A DNA stretch of 13,000 nucleotides, from the NCBI GenBank assembly GCA_009885605.1, contig VFKK01000179.1:1-13000 (forward strand), read 5' to 3'. The position numbers and the translations under genes are program-made. The notes below the pieces were generated by a model. That model ran no database searches, was not told the DNA's origin, and saw nothing but the letters and a program-made list of their open reading frames with translations. This document shows positions 1 through 7,274 of the stretch, piece after piece; position 1 is the first letter of the stretch; the number at the start of each line of letters is the position of its first letter. Source of the stretch: Cyclobacteriaceae bacterium (GTDB taxonomy: Bacteria > Bacteroidota > Bacteroidia > Cytophagales > Cyclobacteriaceae).

Positions 1-2
1 AA

Positions 3-863
3 TTCAAACCAGATGCTATCATACTAGTGGATTACGGTGGGTTCAATATGAAAATCGCTGCTTTTGCGAAGGAAAATAAGATCCCGGTTCATTATTACAT
101 TCCGCCGAAAGTATGGGCCTGGAATCAGAATCGGGCCTTTAAACTGAAAGCGACCACTGACCATATTTATTCGATACTCCCCTTTGAGACTGAATTTTTT
201 CGCAAGTTTGAGTTGGAGGTTCAATACGTAGGCAATCCGTTATTAGATGAGATTCGGAAGTTTAAGCAGCATGATTTTTTCTTCCAAAAGAATGAAATAA
301 GCTATCAGCCTATCATAGCGCTGCTTCCCGGAAGTCGCAAGCAGGAAGTGAATTCAATGCTCTATCGAATGATGGAATTGGTAGATGAGTTTCCAAACGC
401 CCAATTTGTGATTGCGGGAGTTGATAGCCTCGATGAATCTCTTTATGATCCCGCCAGAAAGGCCGGAATAAAAGTAGTTTTCGACCAAACCTACGATCTG
501 CTTTATCATGCAACCGCTGCGGTGGTGACCTCCGGTACAGCGACGCTCGAGACGGCGCTTTTTCGGGTACCTCAAATTGTGGTTTACAGAACAAGCTCAC
601 TTTCATACGCCATTGCCAAAAATCTGATTAAGGTTCCTTTCATATCGCTTGTCAATCTGATCGCAGAGAGAGAAGTGGTAAAGGAATTGATTCAGGATGA
701 CTTTTCGGTGCCAAAGCTAAAAGCTGAATTAATGAAAATTATGACGAATGTGGTTTACAAAGGACACATGCTTCAGGGGTACGATTTGATCACCGAGAAA
801 CTTGGGGAGGGGAGTGCGTCCGATAACACCGCGGAACTGATTCTGGATTCTCTCAAAAAATAA
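3..863 (+). CDS. lpxB: Lipid-A-disaccharide synthase LpxB, 3' part
   Basis: LpxB is the glycosyltransferase (family GT19) that joins UDP-2,3-diacylglucosamine to lipid X to form the lipid A disaccharide on the inner face of the inner membrane. The reading frame is open to the left edge, so the gene begins outside the window; the GTG at 27 is internal. The visible 287 codons start with a PDAIILVDYGGFN stretch, followed by HYYIPPKVWAW, both typical of the middle of LpxB. Next come the ALLPGSRKQEV segment of the nucleotide-sugar binding half and TSGTATLETAL with VPQIVVYR near the C-terminus. About 80-90 N-terminal residues are probably missing, judged from a usual length near 370. The reading frame is intact to its TAA. 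It converges on clpX with only 32 bases between stop codons, which hold a shared terminator hairpin. The family assignment is firm. Confidence 0.95.
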   Translation, partial: FKPDAIILVDYGGFNMKIAAFAKENKIPVHYYIPPKVWAWNQNRAFKLKATTDHIYSILPFETEFFRKFELEVQYVGNPLLDEIRKFKQHDFFFQKNEISYQPIIALLPGSRKQEVNSMLYRMMELVDEFPNAQFVIAGVDSLDESLYDPARKAGIKVVFDQTYDLLYHATAAVVTSGTATLETALFRVPQIVVYRTSSLSYAIAKNLIKVPFISLVNLIAEREVVKELIQDDFSVPKLKAELMKIMTNVVYKGHMLQGYDLITEKLGEGSASDNTAELILDSLKK

Positions 864-898
864 ACCCTGCTTGTTTGGAGCAGGGTTTTGAATTTTTA
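862..898. terminator. Bidirectional terminator between lpxB and clpX
   Basis: A 9-bp perfect stem, AAACCCTGC at 862-870 with GCAGGGTTT at 880-888, encloses a 9-base loop. On the plus strand it is followed by TTTTGAATTTTTA. On the minus strand it is followed by TTTATTTTTT, which lies inside the last lpxB codons. It therefore suits termination of both converging genes. The left arm begins within the lpxB stop codon. Confidence 0.8.
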
Positions 899-2119
899 TG
901 CGACTTGAAGCCTTTTGAATTTTGATTTCTCGAACTTCATTCGGGCGTATTTTTCATCAATTACCAATTCTTTGACCGTGTCATCAGATGGTAATTCATA
1001 CATCGCATCTGTGACGATTGCTTCGCAAATGGAGCGCAAACCTCTTGCTCCCAAATTGAACTCAACTGCCTTATCTACAATGAAGTTTAGTCCGCTTTCT
1101 TCAAAAACCAGCTTAACCCCTTCCATATTGAGCAGTTTTGCATATTGCTTCACCAAAGCATTTTTTGGTTCAGTAAGGATTTTTTTGAGAGATTCCTTGG
1201 TCAAAGGATCCAAATGGCTCAAAACCGGTAATCGTCCGATCAGTTCTGGGATCAATCCGAAAGCCTTCAGATCCGGAGCAGTTACATATTGAAGAAGATT
1301 CTCTCTGTCAGCGGTTGGGCCTTCAGCAGTTTTGCTGAATCCCATCGGTTGAGTATTAAGCCGCTTTCCGATATGTCTTACGATTCCATCAAAAGCACCG
1401 CCGCAGATAAACAGGATATTTTCTGTATTGACTGCAATCATTTTCTGATCCGGATGCTTTCTTCCTCCCTGAGGTGGCACGTTGACCAGAGTTCCTTCGA
1501 GAAGTTTAAGCAAAGCTTGCTGTACGCCTTCTCCGCTCACATCACGCGTGATGGAAGGGTTGTCTGATTTTCTTGCAATTTTGTCGATTTCGTCAATGTA
1601 AACAATTCCTCTTTCTGCAGCTTCTACATTGTAATCGGCTGCCTGAAGGAGTCTTGTCAAGATACTTTCCACATCTTCTCCCACATATCCTGCCTCTGTC
1701 AATACTGTCGCATCTGCGATGCAAAAAGGTACTTCCAGGATTCGGGCGAGGGTTTTTGCGAGATAAGTCTTTCCTGTTCCGGTATCACCTACCATGATAA
1801 TGTTTGATTTTTCAATCTTTACATCGTCATTTTCATCTTTCTGAAATAAGCGCTTGTAGTGATTGTAAACGGCTACAGTTAATACCTTCTTGGCGTCCTC
1901 TTGCCCTATTACATACTGATCCAGGAATGCAGTGAGCTCCTTCGGTTTTACAAGTTTGAACTTTGGTTTTGCCCCGCTTTTCTTGGTTTTTTGATCTTCT
2001 CCAACGATGAGATGAGCTTGTTCAATGCAAAAATTGCAGATATGGGCAGAAATTCCCGATACCATCAGATCTACATCTTTCTTGTTTCTGCCGCAAAAGG
2101 AGCAGGTTATTTGAGCCAT
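896..2119 (-). CDS. clpX: ClpX, AAA+ unfoldase subunit of the ClpXP protease
   Basis: ClpX is the hexameric ATPase that recognises, unfolds and threads substrates into ClpP in the cytoplasm. The 407-residue product is close to the usual length. It has the N-terminal zinc-binding domain with Cys6, Cys9, Cys28 and Cys31. The AAA+ core has Walker A GDTGTGKT (111-118), pore loop GYVG (144-147), Walker B IVYIDE (172-177), an RKH loop (220-222), the GRLPVL segment with a likely arginine finger (Arg296) and sensor 2 GARGLR (357-362). The loop that docks into ClpP, IGF in E. coli, appears here as MGF (259-261). The ATG start overlaps the clpP stop in a TAATG junction, so translation is probably coupled. 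The position downstream of tig and clpP matches the widely conserved tig-clpP-clpX order. Confidence 0.97.
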   Translation of the reverse strand: MAQITCSFCGRNKKDVDLMVSGISAHICNFCIEQAHLIVGEDQKTKKSGAKPKFKLVKPKELTAFLDQYVIGQEDAKKVLTVAVYNHYKRLFQKDENDDVKIEKSNIIMVGDTGTGKTYLAKTLARILEVPFCIADATVLTEAGYVGEDVESILTRLLQAADYNVEAAERGIVYIDEIDKIARKSDNPSITRDVSGEGVQQALLKLLEGTLVNVPPQGGRKHPDQKMIAVNTENILFICGGAFDGIVRHIGKRLNTQPMGFSKTAEGPTADRENLLQYVTAPDLKAFGLIPELIGRLPVLSHLDPLTKESLKKILTEPKNALVKQYAKLLNMEGVKLVFEESGLNFIVDKAVEFNLGARGLRSICEAIVTDAMYELPSDDTVKELVIDEKYARMKFEKSKFKRLQVA

Positions 2120-2799
2120 TATTTAATCTTTTTTACTAAAATTTCATCTATAAGACCATATTCTTTGGCCTCCTCAGCTCTAAGCCAATAGTCACGATCA
2201 GAATCTTTTTCAATTTCATCGAACGTCTTTCCGGTGTGATCAGCAAGGATTTGATACAATTCTTGTCTCATAGATAGAATGAGTTTCAAGGAAATTTCCA
2301 TGTCTCTTGACTGACCTTGCATTCCGCCTGACGGCTGATGAATCATCACTCTGGAATGCTTCAGAGCTGATCTTTTATCTTTGGCTCCACCAGCAAGCAA
2401 AACAGCTCCCATGGAGGCAGCAATGCCTGTACAGATGGTTGCTACGTCAGGATTGATGTATTGCATCGTATCGTAAATTCCCAGTCCTGCAGTAACGGAT
2501 CCCCCCGGGCTGTTGACGTATAGCAAAATGTCTTTTTTAGAATCTACCGATTCCAAAAACAGAAGTTGTGCTACAATGATGTTGGCGACGTGGTCATCGA
2601 TGCCGGTACCTAAAAAAATTATACGATCCATGATTAATCTTGAGAAAACGTCAATTTCTCTGAAATTTTGAGGCCGCTCTTCGATGACCGAGCGTGTCAT
2701 ATTTTCAATCTGTTGTGTGTACTGGTCAAATGCTGTTCCGCTTACGCCTTGATTATGAATGGCGTACTTTCTGAATTCTTCTTTAGTAATCATGGTCAT
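2119..2799 (-). CDS. clpP: ClpP, ATP-dependent Clp protease proteolytic subunit
   Basis: ClpP forms the double heptameric serine protease chamber used with ClpX. The catalytic triad is visible: Ser129 in GIAASMG, His154 in MIHQP and Asp203 in DRDYWL. The spacings of 25 and 49 residues equal those of E. coli ClpP. The oligomer and substrate-channel motifs YVNSPGGSV and EYGLIDEI are present. At 226 residues it is somewhat longer than the roughly 195-207 of E. coli-type ClpP because of an extended N-terminus; that segment could be a propeptide, but the sequence cannot decide this. Two ATGs (codons 1 and 3) are possible starts, and the first is used here. The last base of its TAA is the first base of the clpX ATG. 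It lies 70 bases downstream of tig, behind a terminator-like hairpin. Confidence 0.96.
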   Translation of the reverse strand: MTMITKEEFRKYAIHNQGVSGTAFDQYTQQIENMTRSVIEERPQNFREIDVFSRLIMDRIIFLGTGIDDHVANIIVAQLLFLESVDSKKDILLYVNSPGGSVTAGLGIYDTMQYINPDVATICTGIAASMGAVLLAGGAKDKRSALKHSRVMIHQPSGGMQGQSRDMEISLKLILSMRQELYQILADHTGKTFDEIEKDSDRDYWLRAEEAKEYGLIDEILVKKIK

Positions 2800-2822
2800 G
2801 TGATTTTGTGGTTGACAAAAAT

Positions 2823-2852
2823 AAAAAAAGCCCTTAAATAAGGACTTTTTTT
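2823..2852 (-). terminator. Intrinsic terminator or attenuator after tig
   Basis: This is an inverted repeat with arms around 2824-2835 and 2840-2851 and the tetraloop AAAT. Read on the minus strand, the arms pair throughout with one G-U wobble, and a T run follows (GGGCTTTTTTT). On the plus strand the same position would be an A-C mismatch, so it fits termination of leftward transcription from tig. clpP starts only 24 bases further on. Either clpP has a promoter here or the hairpin is leaky and sets the tig to clpPX ratio. Confidence 0.7.
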
Positions 2853-2869
2853 ATGATGATTTAAGCGAT

Positions 2870-4198
2870 TTACTTCTCTAAAAGTTCCTTGAATTCGTCA
2901 ATGGTGATTTGTTTTTCATTCAATTTGATTTTTTCCTGAACGAGGGACATCACTTTATCATTTTGAACCGAAGTGAGCATATTCATGTAGTTTTGACCTT
3001 CGTTTCCTTTTAGGTAGTTGTCCACGAACATATCCATGCTCGCTTCCATCTGAGATCCAAGACCTGATGAAGCAAATTGCTCACGGATCATTTCCTTAGT
3101 TTTTTCAATTACATCTTCGTGCTCAGCCTGGACGCCATTTTCTTTGGCTAAATGATTAGAAATTAATGACCAGGTTAATTGACTCGCGTAGATGGGGAAC
3201 TCTTTCTCTACATCTTCGTCGGTAACTTTTCCTTGGTTTGCACGAAGCAACCATTCTTTTAAGAAATCTACCGGAAGATCAACTTTAGCTTTTTCAGTCA
3301 ATACCTTCTTCAATTCTTCGTCAGTGAATACTTTAGATTCTCTGTCATAGCTTGATTGAAGGGTCTCTCTTACCTTTGCAAGAAACTCTTCCTCAGATTT
3401 AACCACGTCAGGACCGAAGATTTTATCGAAAAACTCCTGATCCATTTCAGCAGTTTCAGTTCTGTTGATGTTTTTTACAGTGAAAGTAAATGCTCCTTTA
3501 GATTGATCAAGCTCTTCATCTTCTAATCCAAATGCTTCAGTCCACTCGTCTTTCTTTACTTCTTTGGAATCGAATTCAACAACAGCATCTTTGCTGATTC
3601 CGGTGAATTTTTCTGCCAGTTTCTTGGACACTTTAGCCAATGGAAGGGAAAGAGTCTTGCTTAATTCACCATCAACCGATTTAAGATCTCCGTAGATATT
3701 ATCACCTGCCTGGCTAACTTCCGGATTGGTGCTCTTTCCGTACTGAGTCTTCAAGTTATCAAGAGTCTCGTTCAGTAATTTGTCGTCTACCTTGATGGAG
3801 TATTTTGTGCCTTCAATTTTAGAATCAAGCGTTAGGTCGATGCCATCAACGAAACCGATTCTGTATTCGAATTCAAATTCTTTTTGGGTCTTCCAATCAA
3901 TTGAATTGTCTTCTTTTTCAACAGGAAGCGGATCGCCAAGAATTTTAAAAGTTTGTTCTTTCAAATATGCATTGAGAGCTTCTCCGAGGATTGCATTGAT
4001 CTCATCTACAAGTAAAGAAACACCATACATGTTTTTTACCATTGAAACCGGAGCCTTACCAGGCCTGAATCCTTTGATGCTAGCTTTTTTGACGTAGTCT
4101 TTCAGTTTCGCATCTACCTTAGGTTGATAATCCGCCTCGAATAATTTAATTTTAATTGAAGCTTGATTTGAAGAATTCTTGTCTAATGTGATTTCCAA
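2870..4198 (-). CDS. tig: Trigger factor, ribosome-associated chaperone
   Basis: Trigger factor binds the ribosome near the exit tunnel and shields nascent chains. The 442-residue protein has the N-terminal ribosome-binding domain with the signature GFRPGKAP at residues 43-50. The middle region (about 150-240) should correspond to the FKBP-like peptidyl-prolyl isomerase domain but is divergent: only a GDNIYGDLKSVDGEL-like stretch resembles it. The C-terminal part is an alpha-helical, highly charged chaperone domain. The start is a TTG at 4198-4196. In the same frame a stop codon lies only five codons upstream (4213-4211) and there is no ATG or GTG between. The resulting N-terminus, MEITLDKN, is what this family shows in the phylum. 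The gene heads the tig-clpP-clpX cluster and lies downstream of tRNA-Leu and its terminator. Confidence 0.93.
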   Translation of the reverse strand: MEITLDKNSSNQASIKIKLFEADYQPKVDAKLKDYVKKASIKGFRPGKAPVSMVKNMYGVSLLVDEINAILGEALNAYLKEQTFKILGDPLPVEKEDNSIDWKTQKEFEFEYRIGFVDGIDLTLDSKIEGTKYSIKVDDKLLNETLDNLKTQYGKSTNPEVSQAGDNIYGDLKSVDGELSKTLSLPLAKVSKKLAEKFTGISKDAVVEFDSKEVKKDEWTEAFGLEDEELDQSKGAFTFTVKNINRTETAEMDQEFFDKIFGPDVVKSEEEFLAKVRETLQSSYDRESKVFTDEELKKVLTEKAKVDLPVDFLKEWLLRANQGKVTDEDVEKEFPIYASQLTWSLISNHLAKENGVQAEHEDVIEKTKEMIREQFASSGLGSQMEASMDMFVDNYLKGNEGQNYMNMLTSVQNDKVMSLVQEKIKLNEKQITIDEFKELLEK

Positions 4199-4226
4199 AG
4201 CGATAAAATTTTATATGAGGTTGAAC

Positions 4227-4279
4227 TAAAAACCCTCAATCATTTCCTGTTTCTAAAAACAGTTGAGTGATTGAGGGTT
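4227..4279 (-). terminator. Compound hairpin terminator of tRNA-Leu
   Basis: A perfect 12-bp outer stem is formed by AACCCTCAATCA (4231-4242) and TGATTGAGGGTT (4268-4279). Inside it lies a second 6-bp stem, CTGTTT (4247-4252) with AAACAG (4257-4262), with loop CTAA. On the minus strand the outer stem ends in GGGTTTTTAG, giving the U tract. It begins 9 bases after the 3' end of tRNA-Leu and so most likely ends that transcript before tig. Confidence 0.8.
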
Positions 4280-4288
4280 CGATATTTG

Positions 4289-4370
4289 TGCGGATAGAGG
4301 GACTCGAACCCCCATGCCTCGCGGCGCTAGATCCTAAGTCTAGTGCGTCTACCAATTTCGCCACATCCGC
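4289..4370 (-). tRNA. tRNA-Leu, anticodon UAG
   Basis: This 82-base class II tRNA is on the minus strand. The acceptor stem pairs GCGGATG (5') with TATCCGC (3'), with a single G-U closing pair and A as discriminator base. The D-arm is GCG/CGC around an AAATTGGTAGA loop, and the anticodon stem is CTAGA/TCTAG. The 7-base loop CTTAGGA gives anticodon TAG at 4336-4334, which reads CUA and, with wobble, other CUN leucine codons. A long variable arm follows, as expected for tRNA-Leu, then the T-arm with GGTTCGAGTCC. The 3' CCA is not encoded (CAA follows), so it must be added after transcription. A promoter upstream and a hairpin downstream suggest that it is transcribed on its own. Confidence 0.95.
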
Positions 4371-4390
4371 AAATGGAGCAACTGGTTGAG

Positions 4391-4421
4391 CAAAATTTAT
4401 AATAAATTTTACCTTTTCCAA
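4391..4421 (-). promoter_or_regulatory. Bacteroidota-type promoter for tRNA-Leu
   Basis: On the minus strand, TTG (4421-4419) is followed by 19 bases and then TAAATTTTG (4399-4391). This is the TTG/TAnnTTTG pattern with one extra base in the second element. About 20 bases separate it from the mature tRNA 5' end, a suitable length for a leader removed by RNase P. Confidence 0.5.
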
Positions 4422-4537
4422 TTGTGGATGCGAAGGTATGCAGATAATCATAAATAGCAAAAGTGGAAAGAAAAAAATAAATCAGATTTAAAAGAAAAAT
4501 GCCCGGCGCTTCCAATTTTGTGGTAAATTCCTATTGT

Positions 4538-6751
4538 ATGATCGAAGTGGACTTAGAAGAAGAGAGAAAAGAAATTCTCAAGAGATATAGAAAAATGCTC
4601 AAACAGGCAAAACCTGTCTTAAAGCCCGGAGATGCAAAACTCATTAAAAAGGCATTCAATGTATCATTGGAAGCTCATCGTGATATGCGTCGCAAATCTG
4701 GGGAGCCTTACATCTATCACCCTCTTGAAGTGGCTTTGATATGTGTGGAAGAAATCGGACTTGGTACTACCTCAATTATTTCCGCCTTGCTTCATGACGT
4801 AGTTGAGGATACAGATTGGGAGCTTGAAGATATTGAGCGAGAATTTGGTTCAAAAGTCATGACCATTATCGATGGGTTGACCAAAATCTCAGGCGTTTTT
4901 GAATATGGAAGTTCTCAGCAAGCTGAGAATTTCCGAAAGATGCTCCTAACGCTCTCTGATGATGTGAGAGTGATTTTAATCAAGCTTGCCGACAGGTTAA
5001 ACAACATGAGGACATTGGCAAGTATGCCAAGGCATAAGCAATTGAAAATTGCTTCTGAAACAATGTACCTGTATGCTCCGCTCGCGCACAGGCTTGGACT
5101 TTATTCAATCAAGTCAGAGCTGGAAGATTTGTATCTGAAATATACCGACACGGACACGTACAAGGATATCGTTTTTAAGATCAATGAATCGAAATCCTAT
5201 CGGAATAAATTCATTAAAAACTTCATCCAGCCAATAGAGGATGAATTAAACAAACTCGACTTCAAGTTTACAATTAAGGGAAGGCCTAAGTCTGTCTATT
5301 CCATCTATAATAAGATGAAGAAGCAAGGGATACCTTTCGATGAAGTTTATGATCTCTTTGCTGTCCGGATCATTTTGGTAAGCGAATTGGAAAATGAAAA
5401 GGCGGATTGTTGGCAAGTTTATTCAATCGTTACTGATTTTTACAGACCAAATCCAGACAGACTTCGTGACTGGATCAGCACACCCAGGTCCAATGGATAT
5501 GAATCGCTTCATACGACTGTAATGAGTAATACCGGCCAATGGGTGGAGGTGCAAATCAGAACTTCGCGAATGGACGAAATTGCTGAAAGAGGCTACGCAG
5601 CACATTGGAAGTACAAGGAAAAGGAAAGTTCCCGTGGTACAGGATTGGATGATTGGATCACTCAGGTTCGGGGCTTACTCGAATCCAATGATGGCAGTGC
5701 AATCGAGTTTATGGATGACTTCCGAGGGAATCTTTTCCATGACGAAGTTTTTGTTTTTACACCAAAGGGAGATTTGAAAGTGCTCCCTTTTGGATCAACA
5801 GCTTTGGATTTTGCATTTGAAATTCATACTGAAATCGGAGCGAAGTGTATTGGCGCCAAAGTAAATCAACGCCTGGTACCGATTTCGCATAAATTAAAGA
5901 ATGGAGATCAAGTCGAAATTCTGACCTCCAGTAAGCAAAAACCAACCGAAGATTGGCTGAATAACGTGATGACTTCACGGGCAAAAGCCAAAATCAAAGA
6001 TGCACTTCGAGAGGAGAAAAAATCAGCAATCGTAGACGGTCGTGAGATTGTTCAGCGTAAGTTGAAGCAAATGAAGATGGAGTTTAATTCTGAAAACGTT
6101 GAAAAACTTCGAGCATTTTTTGAGCTTAAGACTGCAAATGAGTTTTATTATAGAATAGGTAAAGGGATCATTGATTCTACTTTGATTAAATCTTTCAAGG
6201 AATTCAAAGAGAATTTAAAACTATCCAGCCGTGGAACTCAGGATAAAGTAAAGGACGAATCATCTTTTACCAAAGAGATAAAAAATCTGAAGGGTCCTGA
6301 TCACGATCAATTGCTGATTGGTGAAGACATGGACTTGGTGGATTATATTCTGGCAAAATGCTGTAATCCAATCCCGGGAGACGATGTGTTTGGTTTTGTG
6401 ACAATCAATGAAGGCATCAAAATACACCGGACTTCTTGTCCTAATGCGCTCGAATTACTTTCAAACCATGGTAATCGGGTGATTAAAGCAAGATGGACTA
6501 GTCAGAAGGAAATCGCATTTCTTGCCGGTCTCAGAATCATCGGGACAGATCGGGTGGGATTGATCAATGACGTAACGAAGGTGATTTCGAATGAATTGAA
6601 AGTAAATATGCGTTCGATAACAGTAGATTCTGATGCTGGGATTTTCGAAGGAACCATCAAGCTCTTCGTGAATAGTACCCAGCATTTGGATCATTTGATG
6701 AAAAATCTTTCCAAGGTGGAGGGGATTATAAAGGTTTCCAGGTTTGACTAA
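4538..6751 (+). CDS. rel: Bifunctional (p)ppGpp synthetase/hydrolase (RelA/SpoT family)
   Basis: This enzyme makes the alarmone (p)ppGpp from ATP and GTP/GDP and hydrolyses it, controlling the stringent response. I chose the ATG at 4538 (737 residues, MIEVDLEEERKEILKRY), which matches the family. An in-frame ATG at 4499 would add 13 atypical residues. Numbered from 4538, the HD hydrolase domain has YHP (His61) and HDVVED (86-91), so hydrolase activity should be intact. The synthetase domain spans about 245-360 with GRPKS, YDLFAVR, GYESLHTTV and EVQIRT. A TGS domain follows at about 403-465, then a helical region, a zinc-finger-like segment with Cys608, Cys609 and Cys634, and a C-terminal ACT domain (about 663-737). 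All domains of a long RelA/SpoT homologue are therefore present. Downstream are the Fur-family gene and purA, whose enzyme is a known (p)ppGpp target in E. coli. Confidence 0.95.
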   Translation: MIEVDLEEERKEILKRYRKMLKQAKPVLKPGDAKLIKKAFNVSLEAHRDMRRKSGEPYIYHPLEVALICVEEIGLGTTSIISALLHDVVEDTDWELEDIEREFGSKVMTIIDGLTKISGVFEYGSSQQAENFRKMLLTLSDDVRVILIKLADRLNNMRTLASMPRHKQLKIASETMYLYAPLAHRLGLYSIKSELEDLYLKYTDTDTYKDIVFKINESKSYRNKFIKNFIQPIEDELNKLDFKFTIKGRPKSVYSIYNKMKKQGIPFDEVYDLFAVRIILVSELENEKADCWQVYSIVTDFYRPNPDRLRDWISTPRSNGYESLHTTVMSNTGQWVEVQIRTSRMDEIAERGYAAHWKYKEKESSRGTGLDDWITQVRGLLESNDGSAIEFMDDFRGNLFHDEVFVFTPKGDLKVLPFGSTALDFAFEIHTEIGAKCIGAKVNQRLVPISHKLKNGDQVEILTSSKQKPTEDWLNNVMTSRAKAKIKDALREEKKSAIVDGREIVQRKLKQMKMEFNSENVEKLRAFFELKTANEFYYRIGKGIIDSTLIKSFKEFKENLKLSSRGTQDKVKDESSFTKEIKNLKGPDHDQLLIGEDMDLVDYILAKCCNPIPGDDVFGFVTINEGIKIHRTSCPNALELLSNHGNRVIKARWTSQKEIAFLAGLRIIGTDRVGLINDVTKVISNELKVNMRSITVDSDAGIFEGTIKLFVNSTQHLDHLMKNLSKVEGIIKVSRFD

Positions 6752-6755
6752 AAGC

Positions 6756-6790
6756 TTTGAATCTTTTGTGACTGACAAAAGTTATATTTG
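6756..6790 (+). promoter_or_regulatory. Promoter of the Fur-family gene
   Basis: TTTG at 6756-6759 is followed by 23 bases and then TATATTTG at 6783-6790, an exact TAnnTTTG element. The spacing is at the long end of what is described for the phylum. Transcription would start around 6795-6800, giving a very short leader before the ATG at 6807. This gives the fur-stas genes a start separate from rel. Confidence 0.55.
6763..6781. promoter_or_regulatory. Perfect inverted repeat, candidate operator
   Basis: CTTTTGT (6763-6769) and ACAAAAG (6775-6781) are perfect inverted arms around the 5-base centre GACTG. The repeat fills the space just upstream of the TATATTTG element of the Fur-gene promoter, a position where a bound repressor would block RNA polymerase. 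It does not match the classical Fur or PerR box sequences. It might instead act as a weak terminator for rel, whose stop codon is 11 bases upstream, but no T run follows. Confidence 0.45.
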
Positions 6791-6806
6791 AAAAAAAACG
6801 CAGAAA

Positions 6807-7274
6807 ATGGCTTTGAATACCACCCATTTTGAAGAGGTCAAGAAGATATTTACCGCCTATCTTGAAAATAAAAAGCTTCGAAAGACTCCGGAGCGATATG
6901 CCATACTCGAAGAGATTTATAGCCGTTCCGGACATTTTGATGTAGAATCACTCTACATCAGCATGAAAAATAAAAATTACCGGGTCAGCCGGGCCACGGT
7001 TTATAACACGCTCGATTTATTGGTTGAATGTGACTTGGTCACTAAGCATCAGTTTGGCAAAAACCTGGCTCAATTCGAAAAGTCTTATGGTTACAAGCAG
7101 CATGACCATTTGATATGCATCGAATGCAATCAGGTGATGGAGTTTTGCGATCCTCGTATCCAAAATATCCAAAACACCGTTGGAGATATTCTGCACTTCC
7201 AAGTACTCCATCATTCTTTGATATTATATGGAAACTGCACTAAAGTGAATTGTGAAAATAAAAAAGCCAGTTAA
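6807..7274 (+). CDS. Fur-family metal-responsive transcriptional repressor
   Basis: This is a 155-residue DNA-binding repressor of the Fur superfamily, which uses a bound metal to regulate metal uptake or oxidative stress genes. The N-terminal winged helix has LRKTPERYAILE and the recognition helix region VSRATVYNTLDLL (60-72). The dimerisation half has a structural zinc site, Cys104/Cys107 and Cys144/Cys149. Candidate regulatory-metal ligands are His43, His99, His101, Glu112 and His135/136. The residue corresponding to PerR Asp104 is glutamate (MEF), as in Fur, which argues mildly against a peroxide sensor. Fur, Zur and Mur cannot be separated from sequence alone, so no symbol is given. It lies downstream of rel, has a promoter of its own, and its TAA is directly followed by the ATG of a STAS protein, implying a shared transcript. 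Confidence 0.9.
   Translation: MALNTTHFEEVKKIFTAYLENKKLRKTPERYAILEEIYSRSGHFDVESLYISMKNKNYRVSRATVYNTLDLLVECDLVTKHQFGKNLAQFEKSYGYKQHDHLICIECNQVMEFCDPRIQNIQNTVGDILHFQVLHHSLILYGNCTKVNCENKKAS

Noticed and set aside
915..2191. Plus-strand open frames opposite clpX
   Set aside because: They are antisense shadows of a firmly identified gene with no plausible start signals or motifs.
2816..2823. clpP promoter core TATTTTTG
   Set aside because: It lacks an upstream TTG at 17-23 bases and lies within the T run of the tig hairpin, so it is not listed as a feature.
3780..4097. 105-codon plus-strand frame opposite tig
   Set aside because: It mirrors the tig coding strand and resembles no known protein.
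4236..4515. Two small minus-strand open frames over the tRNA
   Set aside because: They run through tRNA-Leu and its terminator hairpin and show no protein family features.
4499..4540. ATG at 4499 as the rel start
   Set aside because: The 13 extra residues (MPGASNFVVNSYC) do not resemble the family N-terminus, while MIEVDLEEER from 4538 does.
6461..6935. Minus-strand frames spanning the rel-fur junction
   Set aside because: They overlap two well-supported genes and a promoter; composition is explained by the opposite strand.
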